A stretch of DNA of 64,000 nt from Candidatus Saccharimonadota bacterium. GTDB taxonomy: Bacteria > Patescibacteriota > Saccharimonadia > Saccharimonadales > Saccharimonadaceae. Positions within the stretch are counted from its first letter, which is position 1; every line of letters begins with the position of its first letter. Made by a program: the position numbers and the translations under genes. The stretch is taken from positions 1 through 64,000 of the forward strand of contig JAFWIQ010000015.1 in assembly GCA_017511865.1 (NCBI GenBank). Reading direction: 5' to 3'. Positions 9,074 through 18,495 of the stretch are shown piece by piece. Under the pieces are notes generated by a model. It saw only the letters and a list, made by a program, of their open reading frames with translations, did no database searches and was not told the DNA's origin.

Positions 9074-10846
9074 ATGTTGTTGATAAAAACAAGAGTTAAT
9101 CTTAGTAAGGTTATTGGTATTATTGCTGTTGTTTTGGTTTGTGTTACTTTTTTGTCAGCGTATTCGCTAAGTGCCGATATTGTATCTGCGGAAGAATCTG
9201 TAGTGGACAGAGTTATTCTTGACATACCGGATTCTTGTACTATGTCTGCCAATATAGAGACAGGTGAAGAGCACGAGGCCAACTTAATGACTAGCACGTA
9301 TACGGAGGATATCGGTACGACTACTTTTACAACGTTCTGCAACGATCTCCAGGGGTATGCGATTTATGCGGTGGGGCACTCTGACGATACGTATGGCAAC
9401 ACCCAGATGATTAGCGATGACGCAAATGTGTCTAATATTGTAACTGGAACCAGCACGAGCGGAGACGTTTCGAACTGGGCGATGAAATTGGCTTCTGTAA
9501 GTGGTACATATGCGCCCACCATCCATTCCGATACCAGTGGAAGCTATAGTGCTTACCATATAGTGCCAAACGCGTATACCAAAGTGGCGAGTTTCCCCTC
9601 TGTTACTTCTTATGCTACAGGTAGTCAGGGGTCGCAGATGGAGTCTACTTATGCGGTATACATATCGCCATCGCAAGGGGCTGCTACTTATATTGGTAAA
9701 GTAAGATATACTTTGGTACACCCGTCTGGTAGCGCAGCTCCACCAGCGCCAATTACTTGTGCAGCAAATAAGATTTGTTATGCGCCAGACGCTACTGGAG
9801 TGACGGACACGATGGGAGACCAAACTGTTAGTTCCAATGCGACCGCAACGTTATGGCCGTCTAACTTCCAAAGGCCAGGATACGGTTTTGCGGGATGGAA
9901 CACCGAGTACGATTATTCGGGAGACTACTATGGTCCCAATGAGTTAATTAGCATAGGGGACGTCTCTACGGCTGGCATTCCGCTCTACGCAGTATGGGTA
10001 AAGTCCGCTGGATATTTCCAAACTTGGAGTGGTTGTGGCTCTATGAGTATAGGTGAGGTAACCGCTCTTACTGATATTCGCGACAATAATACCTATGCGA
10101 TTGCCAAATTAGCAGATGGACACTGTTGGATGATAGAAAATTTGAGGTTGGATAATACTGCGGAATTGTCGGCCGATAACACAGACCACCCGTCATTACC
10201 ATTAACGAATGATGGAACACTTGGTACTACCAGTAATCATCTATCTGCAAGTTCTAATAATTGGTGCTATTCGGCTACGGATTCCTGTCTCAATCAGTCA
10301 CTCATCAACACAGACAATACGGCTAATGCTGTAGCCAATATGACTACAAGAAATACAAATGTATATTCTTATGGCAATTATTACAACTGGTATTCGGCTA
10401 CGGCTGGGACCGGCACATATAGCGTAGGGACAAATAATACTTCGGTGAATGGTAGTATTTGCCCATCTGGTTGGGTGCTACCTAGAGGTGGAGATATAGA
10501 TAACTCCCTAAATAGCGATTATTATAAATTGGGCTTTGCTATCACTGGCGAGGCGCCTGTATTAAATAGCGATAACAATCGTTACTGGTATAAGTATTCT
10601 GATGGCGGTAATGTCCCATTCCGGGTTTATCCGAATAACTTTATATATGCTGCTCTTTATAATGCCGATACCAATACTACCACCAGTGGTACATCTTCCA
10701 CATATTATACAACAGCCACTGCAGGGAGTGGCGCGATGAGATATTCTGTCGGCTATAGCAGCACTTTATTCTATCCTGGAACCTTTACCAATAGCAAAGC
10801 CCACGGCTTTGTAGTGAGATGTCTGCAAGATTACGTGGGTAGATAA
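9074..10846 (+). CDS. Secreted FISUMP-domain surface protein with InlB B-type repeat
   Basis: 590 residues. The signal peptide (residues about 10-35, ending SLSADIVSA) is followed by an N-terminal domain with a Cys pair, then ITCAANKICYAPDATG. A Listeria-Bacteroides/InlB B repeat follows (RPGYGFAGWNTEYDYSG), then a FISUMP (TIGR02145-type) domain from about residue 325: TYAIAKLADGHCWMIENLRL, YYNWYSATAG, CPSGWVLPRGGD, and a C-terminal GFVVRC. Such proteins are common on Saccharibacteria and Bacteroidetes surfaces; the ligand is unknown. No wall-sorting motif is visible. TGC-TAAAAT (9041-9049) and an AAGGAG site precede the ATG. Confidence 0.88.
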   Translation: MLLIKTRVNLSKVIGIIAVVLVCVTFLSAYSLSADIVSAEESVVDRVILDIPDSCTMSANIETGEEHEANLMTSTYTEDIGTTTFTTFCNDLQGYAIYAVGHSDDTYGNTQMISDDANVSNIVTGTSTSGDVSNWAMKLASVSGTYAPTIHSDTSGSYSAYHIVPNAYTKVASFPSVTSYATGSQGSQMESTYAVYISPSQGAATYIGKVRYTLVHPSGSAAPPAPITCAANKICYAPDATGVTDTMGDQTVSSNATATLWPSNFQRPGYGFAGWNTEYDYSGDYYGPNELISIGDVSTAGIPLYAVWVKSAGYFQTWSGCGSMSIGEVTALTDIRDNNTYAIAKLADGHCWMIENLRLDNTAELSADNTDHPSLPLTNDGTLGTTSNHLSASSNNWCYSATDSCLNQSLINTDNTANAVANMTTRNTNVYSYGNYYNWYSATAGTGTYSVGTNNTSVNGSICPSGWVLPRGGDIDNSLNSDYYKLGFAITGEAPVLNSDNNRYWYKYSDGGNVPFRVYPNNFIYAALYNADTNTTTSGTSSTYYTTATAGSGAMRYSVGYSSTLFYPGTFTNSKAHGFVVRCLQDYVGR

Positions 10847-10905
10847 TTATATATCATCTGGGTAGCATACCATAAAAATGAACTCCATATGGTATAATTA
10901 TCTGT

Positions 10906-12795
10906 ATGGATGCAAATACGATTAGACAAAAATTTTTAGATTTTCAGGTAAAGAAAGGGCATAAGATAATTCAGCCGGCGCCTTTAGTACTAGAAGGCGA
11001 CCCAACCACGTTGTTTACCGGCTCTGGCATGCAGCCACTCTTGCCATACTTGCTTGGCAAAGAGCACCCAGAAGGAAAGCGTCTTTGCGATTCGCAGCCT
11101 TCGATGAGACTACAAGATATTGAGGACGTGGGTGATTCTAGGCACACCACCGTGTTTGAAATGTTGGGAAATTGGTCCTTGGGTGATTACTTTAAGGAAG
11201 AGCAAATTCGGAATTTTTTTGAGTTTTTGACCAAAGAAGTTGGGTTAGACCCTAATAAAATTTATGTAACTTGCTTTATTGGTAACGAAAAATATGGCAT
11301 ACCCAAAGACACCGAAGCTGCAGAAATTTGGCAAAAGGTATTTAAGGAGGCTGAGGTTGAGGCGAAAATTGCCGAAATCGGCTCGGCCGCCGAGGGTGAT
11401 AAACGTGGCATCAAGCCGGGGGAGAGAATCTTCTTTTATGATGATAAAGAAAACTGGTGGAGCCGGGGTGGTGGCTGCGATACTACACCGATTGGGGATC
11501 CGTGTGGTCCAGATTCGGAAGTGTTTTATGATTTTGGTGAAGATAAACAAGACGAGGAAAAATACGGTTTGGCGCATCCGGCTTCGGATGGGGCGAGATT
11601 CATGGAGATTGGCAATCAGGTATTTATGCAATACCGTCGGAACGAAGACGGAACTTTTGCGGAACTAGAGAAGAAAAATGTGGATTTTGGCGGGGGGCTG
11701 GAGCGTATTGCGGCGGCGGCAATTGGGAGTTTTGATGTCTTTAAAATTTCGCTCATGAAGCCAATTATAGATAAGTTGGAGGCTATCTCGGGGAAGTCTT
11801 ATGAAACCAACACAGACGAAATGCGGGTAATTGCTGACCATATTCGCGGAGCATATCTCTTGGCGGCGCAGGGACTAATGCCGTCAAATAAAACGCAAGG
11901 TTATGCGATGCGAAGATTGCTACGCCGAGCAATTTTGAGAGCGTTGGACCTTGGAATTTCTGACAATTTTTTGGCCGAGATTATACCAATCGTAGCCAAA
12001 AATTATGCAGAATTACCAGATTCCATTTTGACTCACCGTGAAAACGCTTTGGGAGTAATGTTAAAAGAAGAAACTGCATTCAGAAAGACTTTAAGCAAGG
12101 GGCTTAGGGAATTACATAAACTTTCTGGGCGAAAAGAAAACACCCAAAAGCTTTCTGGATACGATTTGTTTAAATTGCAGGATACTTATGGTTTTCCAAT
12201 GGAATTATCCGTGGAAGAGTGTTATCGTGAGGGAATTGAATTGTCCGAAAAATACCTGGAAGAATTTAAAGAGGCTTTAAAAGAGCAGCGGGAACGTAGC
12301 CAGACTGCTAGCAAAGGTATGTTTAAGGGTGGACTCGAAGACCATGGCGAGCAAACAGTAAAATATCATACCGCCACACATTTACTCTTGGCAGCCCTAC
12401 AAAAGCTGGTGGATTCTGGTATTTGCCAGAAGGGGTCCAATATTACGGCCGACCGCGTGCGATTTGATTTCAACCTTGACCACAAGATGACTCCGGAAGA
12501 AATTAAATCCGTAGAAGATCAGGTGAACGAGTGGATTGAGGCGGATTTGCCGGTGGTATTTGACGAATATGATAAGAATTTTGCAAAGAACACCCTAAAA
12601 GCACATGGACAATTTTGGAATAAATATCCAGAAAAATTAAAAGTCTATACGATTGGCGATTTTGATAACCCGATTTCTAGAGAGGTTTGTGGTGGGCCGC
12701 ACGTAGAGCATACTGGGCTGATTGGCAAGTTTAAGATCAAAAAAGAGGAATCTTCTTCGGCTGGAGTGCGAAGAATCAAAGCGGTGTTGGAATAG
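10906..12795 (+). CDS. alaS: Alanyl-tRNA synthetase lacking the C-Ala domain
   Basis: 629 residues against about 870 in E. coli. The class II aminoacylation domain is complete (TLFTGSGMQPLLPYL, RHTTVFEMLGNWS, GGGLERIAAA). The tRNA-recognition helices and the editing domain also remain, with its zinc ligands HTATHLL and CGGPHVEHTG. The protein stops at SSAGVRRIKAVLE, so the dimerising C-Ala/DHHA1 region is absent. It charges tRNA-Ala and clears mischarged Ser/Gly. TGG-TATAAT (10890-10898) ends 7 nt before the ATG, so it is likely leaderless. Confidence 0.95.
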   Translation: MDANTIRQKFLDFQVKKGHKIIQPAPLVLEGDPTTLFTGSGMQPLLPYLLGKEHPEGKRLCDSQPSMRLQDIEDVGDSRHTTVFEMLGNWSLGDYFKEEQIRNFFEFLTKEVGLDPNKIYVTCFIGNEKYGIPKDTEAAEIWQKVFKEAEVEAKIAEIGSAAEGDKRGIKPGERIFFYDDKENWWSRGGGCDTTPIGDPCGPDSEVFYDFGEDKQDEEKYGLAHPASDGARFMEIGNQVFMQYRRNEDGTFAELEKKNVDFGGGLERIAAAAIGSFDVFKISLMKPIIDKLEAISGKSYETNTDEMRVIADHIRGAYLLAAQGLMPSNKTQGYAMRRLLRRAILRALDLGISDNFLAEIIPIVAKNYAELPDSILTHRENALGVMLKEETAFRKTLSKGLRELHKLSGRKENTQKLSGYDLFKLQDTYGFPMELSVEECYREGIELSEKYLEEFKEALKEQRERSQTASKGMFKGGLEDHGEQTVKYHTATHLLLAALQKLVDSGICQKGSNITADRVRFDFNLDHKMTPEEIKSVEDQVNEWIEADLPVVFDEYDKNFAKNTLKAHGQFWNKYPEKLKVYTIGDFDNPISREVCGGPHVEHTGLIGKFKIKKEESSSAGVRRIKAVLE

Positions 12796-12796
12796 T

Positions 12797-14020
12797 TTAG
12801 TTTTGAAGCAGTTTGGCGATTTTGGCGCGTATTTTGTTTTCTTCTGGAGCGCCGACCAAGGTATCTGCGCCAACTCGGAGTAGCCCCAGAGCCGTGGCAA
12901 ATGAGTGGTCGAGCTTGGTATCGTTTTCAATGGTTAAATTTGGGAGACTTTCAACATCGATAAGATGAATAACTGGACGACGAGAAAAAGGTAGATTTTG
13001 ATACCAGTCAGAAATAGCCAAAGTTTCTTGGAGAAGAGATAAGCTGGCTCCACCGCCGCAGAGCAAGATGTTTCTGGGCAGACTGCCTAAATCCTTAAAT
13101 TCCTCGAGGGTCACTTCTACTCCAGCTAGCCAAACTGATAGATTGTGCGAAATCGACGTTTCTACTTTGGCCTTGATGCGGTCGTCTAATTTGCCGGAAT
13201 CAAAATCAAGCTTGTAATTTTCGGCGGTGTCAAAATCCACACCTAAGGATTCGGCGATTTGGCGGGTGAAGCTGCGACCACCAATGCCGAACATCTTGGT
13301 GCCCTCTACGCCACCGTCTTCTATGATAGCGATATCGGTAGTGCCACCACCGATATCCATAACAATACTGGATAAGTTTGACTCTGAATCGTCGCCTAGG
13401 CAAGCCCGACAAACCGCAAAAGGCTCTACGGCCACCGTGAGCAAATCTAGATTTAGTTCTGCGCAGACTTTTTCGATAGCGGCAACATGAATCATTGGAG
13501 CAAAAGCGGTATAGAACTGAATCGCCACATCGGAGCCCTTGAAATCGATTGGATTACTGATTTTGTAGCCATCGATGGTTAGGGATACGATAGCTGAATT
13601 AATCAGCCTAATTTCTACATTATTATTGCCAGTCTCTAAGGCTACTGCTTTTTGGGCGACTTCTTTGGATTTTTGTTGAACTTTTTTGATGATTTCGTTC
13701 ATTTCTGACTCGGTGATTGGTTTGTTGGGATTTTTGCGGCTATAGTTTACTGAGGTAGTGTTACCCTTAACAAGCTCTCCAGCTATGCCGACCACGGTAA
13801 GACTTGCTCGCTCACCGGCCTGTTCTTCGACCTGGACGAGGGCATCTTCACAAACGGAAACTACTGCTGGGATATCCGCCACGGCTCCGGCGTGCATATT
13901 GCTTTCGGCTTGCTTGGCTTTGCCGACGCCTAAGATTTCGAGATTGCCCTTTTTGGTAGGCTTAGCTAAGATCGCTTTTACAAATTCGGTGCCGATATCT
14001 AGTGCCAGAATAGTGCTCAT
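12797..14020 (-). CDS. FtsA/PilM-type actin-fold ATPase
   Basis: 407 residues. Phosphate-1 motif ALDIGTEFVKA at the N-terminus, an SHS2-like insert (about residues 75-160), phosphate-2 VMDIGGGTTDIAI near 220 and the adenosine motif LLCGGGASL near 320. The pattern around AGAVADIPAV and VVGIAGELVKG resembles FtsA, which tethers FtsZ to the membrane. PilM of type IV pili is the main alternative. No clear amphipathic membrane-targeting helix is seen at the C-terminus. A TGT-TATAAT box (minus strand, 14036-14027) ends 6 nt before the ATG, inside the end of the upstream gene, giving an internal leaderless start. Confidence 0.8.
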   Translation of the reverse strand: MSTILALDIGTEFVKAILAKPTKKGNLEILGVGKAKQAESNMHAGAVADIPAVVSVCEDALVQVEEQAGERASLTVVGIAGELVKGNTTSVNYSRKNPNKPITESEMNEIIKKVQQKSKEVAQKAVALETGNNNVEIRLINSAIVSLTIDGYKISNPIDFKGSDVAIQFYTAFAPMIHVAAIEKVCAELNLDLLTVAVEPFAVCRACLGDDSESNLSSIVMDIGGGTTDIAIIEDGGVEGTKMFGIGGRSFTRQIAESLGVDFDTAENYKLDFDSGKLDDRIKAKVETSISHNLSVWLAGVEVTLEEFKDLGSLPRNILLCGGGASLSLLQETLAISDWYQNLPFSRRPVIHLIDVESLPNLTIENDTKLDHSFATALGLLRVGADTLVGAPEENKIRAKIAKLLQN

Positions 14021-14709
14021 GGTTCGATTATAACATATTTTTTCGGCTTTAGATTCCCAAGCTCATATTTACCGAAGTGAGTGCGGTGGAGTTTGGTAAC
14101 TTTATATCCGAGTGCGGCAAAAGTGCGGCGGATTTGACGGTTGCGACCTTCGGTTAGAATAACTGTGTATCCAGAAGAAGGCAACTGAGTGCTATTGTCT
14201 CGTATTATCTTAAAACGGGAAACGCCATCTTCAAGCATGACTCCGTAATCGGAAATCATTTGTTGATGGAGTGGCTCTAAGGGTTTATCCAGTTCGATTT
14301 CATAAACCTTGGTTTTACGAAATTTAGGATGAGTCATTTGGTAGGCAAAATTACCATCGTTAGTTAAAAGAATTAAGCCTGAAGAGTTTTTATCTAGTCG
14401 GCCTACGGTTTTTAATTTTTGATATTTTGCCGGCAACAAATCATATAGGGTAGGAGAATCACCCTGGGCGCGCCTAGAACAAACATAGCCAACCGGCTTA
14501 TTAAAAGCTAAATATAAAAAATCCGTCTGAAACGGTATCGTCCTCTCATTATAGCACACTTTTGAAGAATTGTCAACTTTGGCCCCTATTTTGGCGGTTT
14601 TTCCATCGACTTTTATCTTGCCGGAAGAGATTAAATCGTCGGCTTCCCGGCGAGACACGCCTAGGCGTTCTGCTAGGAATTTATTAAGCCGAAGACTTGA
14701 GTTTTGCAT
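14017..14709 (-). CDS. RsuA/RluB-family rRNA pseudouridine synthase
   Basis: 230 residues. An N-terminal S4 RNA-binding domain (LNKFLAERLGVSRREADDLI, SGKIKVDG) is followed by the catalytic domain with FNKPVGYVCSRR, the catalytic Asp in TVGRLDKNSSGLILLTNDG, and LTEGRNRQIRR near the C-terminus. The family modifies a uridine in 16S or 23S rRNA; which site cannot be told from sequence alone. It shares 4 nt with the FtsA-like gene and follows the response regulator by 16 nt. There is no clear ribosome site upstream. Confidence 0.92.
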   Translation of the reverse strand: MQNSSLRLNKFLAERLGVSRREADDLISSGKIKVDGKTAKIGAKVDNSSKVCYNERTIPFQTDFLYLAFNKPVGYVCSRRAQGDSPTLYDLLPAKYQKLKTVGRLDKNSSGLILLTNDGNFAYQMTHPKFRKTKVYEIELDKPLEPLHQQMISDYGVMLEDGVSRFKIIRDNSTQLPSSGYTVILTEGRNRQIRRTFAALGYKVTKLHRTHFGKYELGNLKPKKYVIIEP

Positions 14710-14725
14710 ACTTAATTAGGGTTGG

Positions 14726-15202
14726 TTATTTTGCGACATTTGGTTGATTCGCAGGAGGGTTGACGGCGAAGGGTGCCGGCGCTGGTTGCGTAGAGGCTGG
14801 TTCTGGCTGAGCAGCATCTTTGGCATTTGCGGGGCGATCGCCAAGAACCTCATGTATAACATTGACGACGTCTTCTATGCCCACCTGGGATTTTACCAAA
14901 TAACGATCGGCCCCTAGGCGCTCACCACGCTGACGCTGATCTTCAGCCGAGAGGGCCGTCATCATAACGACTTTGATTTTGGCGGTTTCTGGAGTTGAGC
15001 GGAGAATATCCAACATATCAAATCCTGATATTTTTGGCATCATAACATCAGATAAGATTAAATCTGGCTTCTCGCGCACTGCAACGGCCAAAGCTTCCTC
15101 TCCGTCGCCGGCCGAAACTACGTTGTAACCTTCGGCTGTGATACGAATGCTGTAAATTTCGCGTAGACTTGCATCATCTTCGACTACCATTATTTTACTC
15201 AT
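14726..15202 (-). CDS. Response regulator with receiver domain only and Pro/Ala tail
   Basis: 158 residues. A CheY-like receiver: acidic pair VVEDD, phospho-accepting Asp52 in LILSDVMMP, Thr in MMTALS, and Lys in YLVKSQ. No DNA-binding or enzymatic output domain follows. The last 35 residues are Pro/Ala-rich (PEPASTQPAPAPF), like the end of the partner kinase. The ATG overlaps the kinase stop (ATGA), so the pair is translationally coupled. Output is probably by protein-protein contact; the target is unknown. Confidence 0.93.
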   Translation of the reverse strand: MSKIMVVEDDASLREIYSIRITAEGYNVVSAGDGEEALAVAVREKPDLILSDVMMPKISGFDMLDILRSTPETAKIKVVMMTALSAEDQRQRGERLGADRYLVKSQVGIEDVVNVIHEVLGDRPANAKDAAQPEPASTQPAPAPFAVNPPANQPNVAK

Positions 15203-16674
15203 TTTACTTCTCCGTTTAAGTTGTTATTGATTTGATTTTGAACAGGGGTTGTAGTTGGCGATATTGGTGGGGTGGGGGAAATGGGTGCGGACGCGGGCGT
15301 AGGTGATGCTGGTGCGGGTGCAGGCGTGGGTGATGTCGGTGCAGGTGCAGGCATAGGCGATGCTGGCGTCGGTGGAGCCGATGCCGGCTGTGGAACCGGT
15401 TGGGGTGCGGGGGCCATTTGGGACACAGGTGGCATTTGGGGTGTAGCGGCTGGTTGGGGGGATTGAGGATTTGATAGTTGTTCTTGCATTTGTTGATTGC
15501 GAACCATAATCATGCGTTTTTCATACTCATCGCCAGACAGACGTGGCAAGGAGACGTAAAAAGTTGACCCTTCGCCAAAGGCGGATTCAGCCCAGACTTT
15601 ACCACCCATAGCCTCCACGCGTTGCTTAACCAAATAGAGACCGAGACCATTGCCACCAATTGTACGGGTGTCAGAATTATCTGAACGATAGAATTTTTGG
15701 AATATATGACCAATGTCATCGGCCGAGATGCCTATACCGGTATCTGTCACATTGATTAAGACACGATCGCCATCGCCTCTTACATTGACGTAGATCGATC
15801 CCCCTTCCGGAGTATATTTAATGGCGTTATCGATGAGGTTGTCGAGTATCTCGCGCATAAAATTGGTATCCACAAAGCCATAAACAACTTGATCCATGTG
15901 GTGACTTTCACCAAACTGGGAAGGTTCGTTCGAACCAAAACTAAAGGAAATTTTGGCTTCTTTGGCGCGGACTATATAATCATCAGAAATCGTTTTGACC
16001 AACCCAACCATCTCGACTGGCTCAAAATGGAGTTTGATACGGTTGTCGTCTAGCTTTGTCACATCTAATAAATCTCGGAAAAGTTTACCAAGATGTTGAG
16101 ACGCCGCATGTGCAGCCGCCAAATATCCCCTGGCGCGGTCGTCTATCGTAGCGGTCTGAGGATTAAGTGCCAAAGACAAATACCCCTCAATTGATGCTAC
16201 CGGAGTACGCATTTCGTGAGAGGCGGTAGAAATAAATTCGGTTTGCTCGCCCTCCTCTTCTAATTCTTTAGTAATATTGCGAAAGGTAATGATGCGATTT
16301 TGCTGGATTCCCTCTACCGGAAGTACAGAGATTGCGACCGGAATACGCTTGTCGGATTGGCCAGCGATAAGACTAGCTTGGAAAGATTCAAGTGGCTGCC
16401 CAGTATTCATTGCCTGGATGAGGGGGTTTTCTGCTTCGGACAATTCACGTCCCTCTTTAGACTCTAGTTTAACAACTAGACCATAATCTAAGCCAACAGC
16501 ATTGTTTACTGAGCCACATTCGGTCATGGTGACAGCTGCTGGGTTTATAAATTCAATAATGCCAGATTTGTTGGTCATGATGACGCCATCGTTAATCGCC
16601 TTAAGAGCCAGCTCAGCTAAAGCTGATTGATTATTGGCGCCGTCCTTGGTGCTGCTGTGTTTAAATAATTTCAT
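15199..16674 (-). CDS. Soluble PAS-containing sensor histidine kinase
   Basis: 491 residues, no transmembrane helix or signal peptide, so a cytosolic sensor. PAS domain at about residues 20-135. HisKA with His153 in STASHEMRTP. HATPase with N box DNAIKYTPEG, G1 DTGIGIS, F box FQKFYRS and G2 GNGLGLYLVK. The C-terminal 100 residues are a Pro/Ala/Ser/Thr low-complexity tail (repeats of PTPAPAP) whose DNA is a short tandem-repeat tract at about 15250-15460. Its cognate receiver protein overlaps downstream. The signal is unknown. Confidence 0.93.
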   Translation of the reverse strand: MKLFKHSSTKDGANNQSALAELALKAINDGVIMTNKSGIIEFINPAAVTMTECGSVNNAVGLDYGLVVKLESKEGRELSEAENPLIQAMNTGQPLESFQASLIAGQSDKRIPVAISVLPVEGIQQNRIITFRNITKELEEEGEQTEFISTASHEMRTPVASIEGYLSLALNPQTATIDDRARGYLAAAHAASQHLGKLFRDLLDVTKLDDNRIKLHFEPVEMVGLVKTISDDYIVRAKEAKISFSFGSNEPSQFGESHHMDQVVYGFVDTNFMREILDNLIDNAIKYTPEGGSIYVNVRGDGDRVLINVTDTGIGISADDIGHIFQKFYRSDNSDTRTIGGNGLGLYLVKQRVEAMGGKVWAESAFGEGSTFYVSLPRLSGDEYEKRMIMVRNQQMQEQLSNPQSPQPAATPQMPPVSQMAPAPQPVPQPASAPPTPASPMPAPAPTSPTPAPAPASPTPASAPISPTPPISPTTTPVQNQINNNLNGEVK

Positions 16675-16722
16675 CCATACTTATTTTAACACAAGCAGGA
16701 AAAAATGTGATATATTTTATAT

Positions 16723-18495
16723 ATGAATAAAGATGTCATTTATATCGAACCGGAAGATGATATCACTGATATCATTACTAAAATCGAAAATTCAAAATCA
16801 AAAATAGTGGCCTTGGTTCCACCCAAGAAGGCTGGGGTCTTTAGGAGCGTTGTTAATATAAAATTGATTGCCAAGGTTGGGGCTAGTGCTAAAAAGACGA
16901 TTGTCCTAGTGACGACTGACCCATCAATTGTCAAGATAGCTGCGGTCACGAAGATTCCTGTCGCAAAGAATTTACAGTCGGCACCGGTAGTGCCGGTTGC
17001 CGAAGTCGAGACAAATGACACCACCGAGTCCGTAGAAGAGCCAGAAGAAGAAGAGGAGGGGGAGAAAGGTGACGACGATAAAGCCGGCGAAGAGAATACC
17101 GAAGATGCCGAAAAAGGCAACGACGAAGAAGAGCCAGAAGAAGACGAAAAAGCAGAAGAGAAAAAGCCTAGCAAAAAGAAATCCGGAAAAACTTCTAACA
17201 AATTTGTGGGTTGGATTAAAGATCATAAAAAAATCGCTATTTTTGCCGGAGTAGGTATCGTTGTTTTGATTTTGTTTCTGATTTGGGCGCTAGCGATTGC
17301 TCCAGCCGCCACCCTAACGATAGAAATTAAAACAAATTTGAATAATTTTTCGGAAGGGATTAGTTTCACGACCAAATTAGATGAAGAAAATATAGAGGAA
17401 GGAAAGTTTTACCTTGACGAAAAGAAGATAGAGTCGGTACAGGAGACTAAGTTTGAAGCGACAGGTAAAAAGAAAGTTGGTGAAAAGGCGAGGGGAGAGG
17501 TAGTTATTTATACATATTTCCCGCTAAATGTAAAAGGTACGGCAGTCGTTAATGCTGGAGAAAAATTCACAATTTCTGGGTTAGCGTATGTCGCGGATGC
17601 ATCGGTTGCTCTAGTTTATAACGGGAACAGTACTGAAGGGTGCGACAATAAAGAAAATAGCAAAGAACTGGTCGAATTGGGATGTCAAGTTTCAGCACGC
17701 GTAGATGTAGTAGCTGCCGAGCCAGGTTCGGACTATAATATAGCTGCTTCTAGCTCTGGCTGGAGCGCCGCCGGAGTTAGGGCCTATTCCGATAAGGCCA
17801 TGAGCGGCGGTACGGATGACACCATCACGGTAGTTCAGCAATCGGATATAGATAAAGCCAAGGCGGAACTTGCCACCGTTGATGAGACAAAAAATAAGGA
17901 AGATTTAATAGAGCAGGCAGGGAAAGATGCATTGATAATTACTTCTAGCTTTATTCAAACCACGTCAGAGGCATCTTCAACCCCAGCAGTTGGCGAAGAG
18001 GTCAAAGAGGGGACGGAGCCAGTATTAAAAGCAACGACGGTCGCTTCAATTTATGTCATAGACAAAGTAAAGGTTGAAGAGTTTATCACCAAAAAGGCTA
18101 ATCTTGGCGACAACCAAAAGATTTATGATATGAAAGATCCGTTTATCGAGAACTTTATGAAGACTGATTCTGGTTTTAGCGGCAAATTAAAAACTTCTTA
18201 TTCTGTAGGACCAAAGATTACAGAGAATGATGTGATTGCGATTGTTAAGGGCAAGGGCAAGGGAGAAGCACAGCATGATTTGAAGGATATAAACGGAATT
18301 GGCCCGGTAAGGATCGATACTTCTTTCCCTTGGGTAATGAGTATCCCAAATGATCCTAATAAGATAACAATTATCTTTGAGATAAAAGACCAAAATGGCA
18401 ATAAGATTGAACAGAAAAAAGATGACTCAAAGAGCACCGAAACAAACGACGAAGATAGTACCAAAGATAACACAGACAAAGAAGAAAAGAAATAA
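16723..18495 (+). CDS. Membrane-anchored baseplate-J-like protein, first gene of an envelope operon
   Basis: 590 residues. A cytosolic N-terminal domain (residues 1-90, starting MNKDVIYIEPEDD) is followed by a strongly acidic stretch rich in E, K and D (95-160), one transmembrane helix (about 172-200) and an extracellular beta-rich region. The GKKKVGEKARGEVVIY pattern and repeated strands resemble the baseplate-J-like domains common in CPR membrane proteins. The tail is Lys/Asp/Glu-rich. TGA-TATATT (16708-16716) ends 6 nt before the ATG. The stop codon abuts the next ATG (18496), so it is co-translated with the RuvX-MltG fusion. Function unknown; an envelope scaffold role is inferred from context. 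Confidence 0.82.
   Translation: MNKDVIYIEPEDDITDIITKIENSKSKIVALVPPKKAGVFRSVVNIKLIAKVGASAKKTIVLVTTDPSIVKIAAVTKIPVAKNLQSAPVVPVAEVETNDTTESVEEPEEEEEGEKGDDDKAGEENTEDAEKGNDEEEPEEDEKAEEKKPSKKKSGKTSNKFVGWIKDHKKIAIFAGVGIVVLILFLIWALAIAPAATLTIEIKTNLNNFSEGISFTTKLDEENIEEGKFYLDEKKIESVQETKFEATGKKKVGEKARGEVVIYTYFPLNVKGTAVVNAGEKFTISGLAYVADASVALVYNGNSTEGCDNKENSKELVELGCQVSARVDVVAAEPGSDYNIAASSSGWSAAGVRAYSDKAMSGGTDDTITVVQQSDIDKAKAELATVDETKNKEDLIEQAGKDALIITSSFIQTTSEASSTPAVGEEVKEGTEPVLKATTVASIYVIDKVKVEEFITKKANLGDNQKIYDMKDPFIENFMKTDSGFSGKLKTSYSVGPKITENDVIAIVKGKGKGEAQHDLKDINGIGPVRIDTSFPWVMSIPNDPNKITIIFEIKDQNGNKIEQKKDDSKSTETNDEDSTKDNTDKEEKK

Noticed and set aside
9284-9823. 179-codon minus-strand frame in the FISUMP gene
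   Set aside because: Arg/Ser/Thr-rich shadow with no domain; the plus frame has a signal peptide and recognised domains.
15250-15460. Possible CRISPR or minisatellite because of regular GGTGCGGGTGC-like repeats
   Set aside because: Repeats have no unique spacers and encode the Pro/Ala/Ser/Thr tail of the histidine kinase; kept only as a coding tandem repeat.
16740-17201. 153-codon Ser/Phe-rich frame on the minus strand
   Set aside because: Antisense shadow of the acidic Glu/Lys region of the gene at 16723; composition is low complexity and no ribosome site fits.
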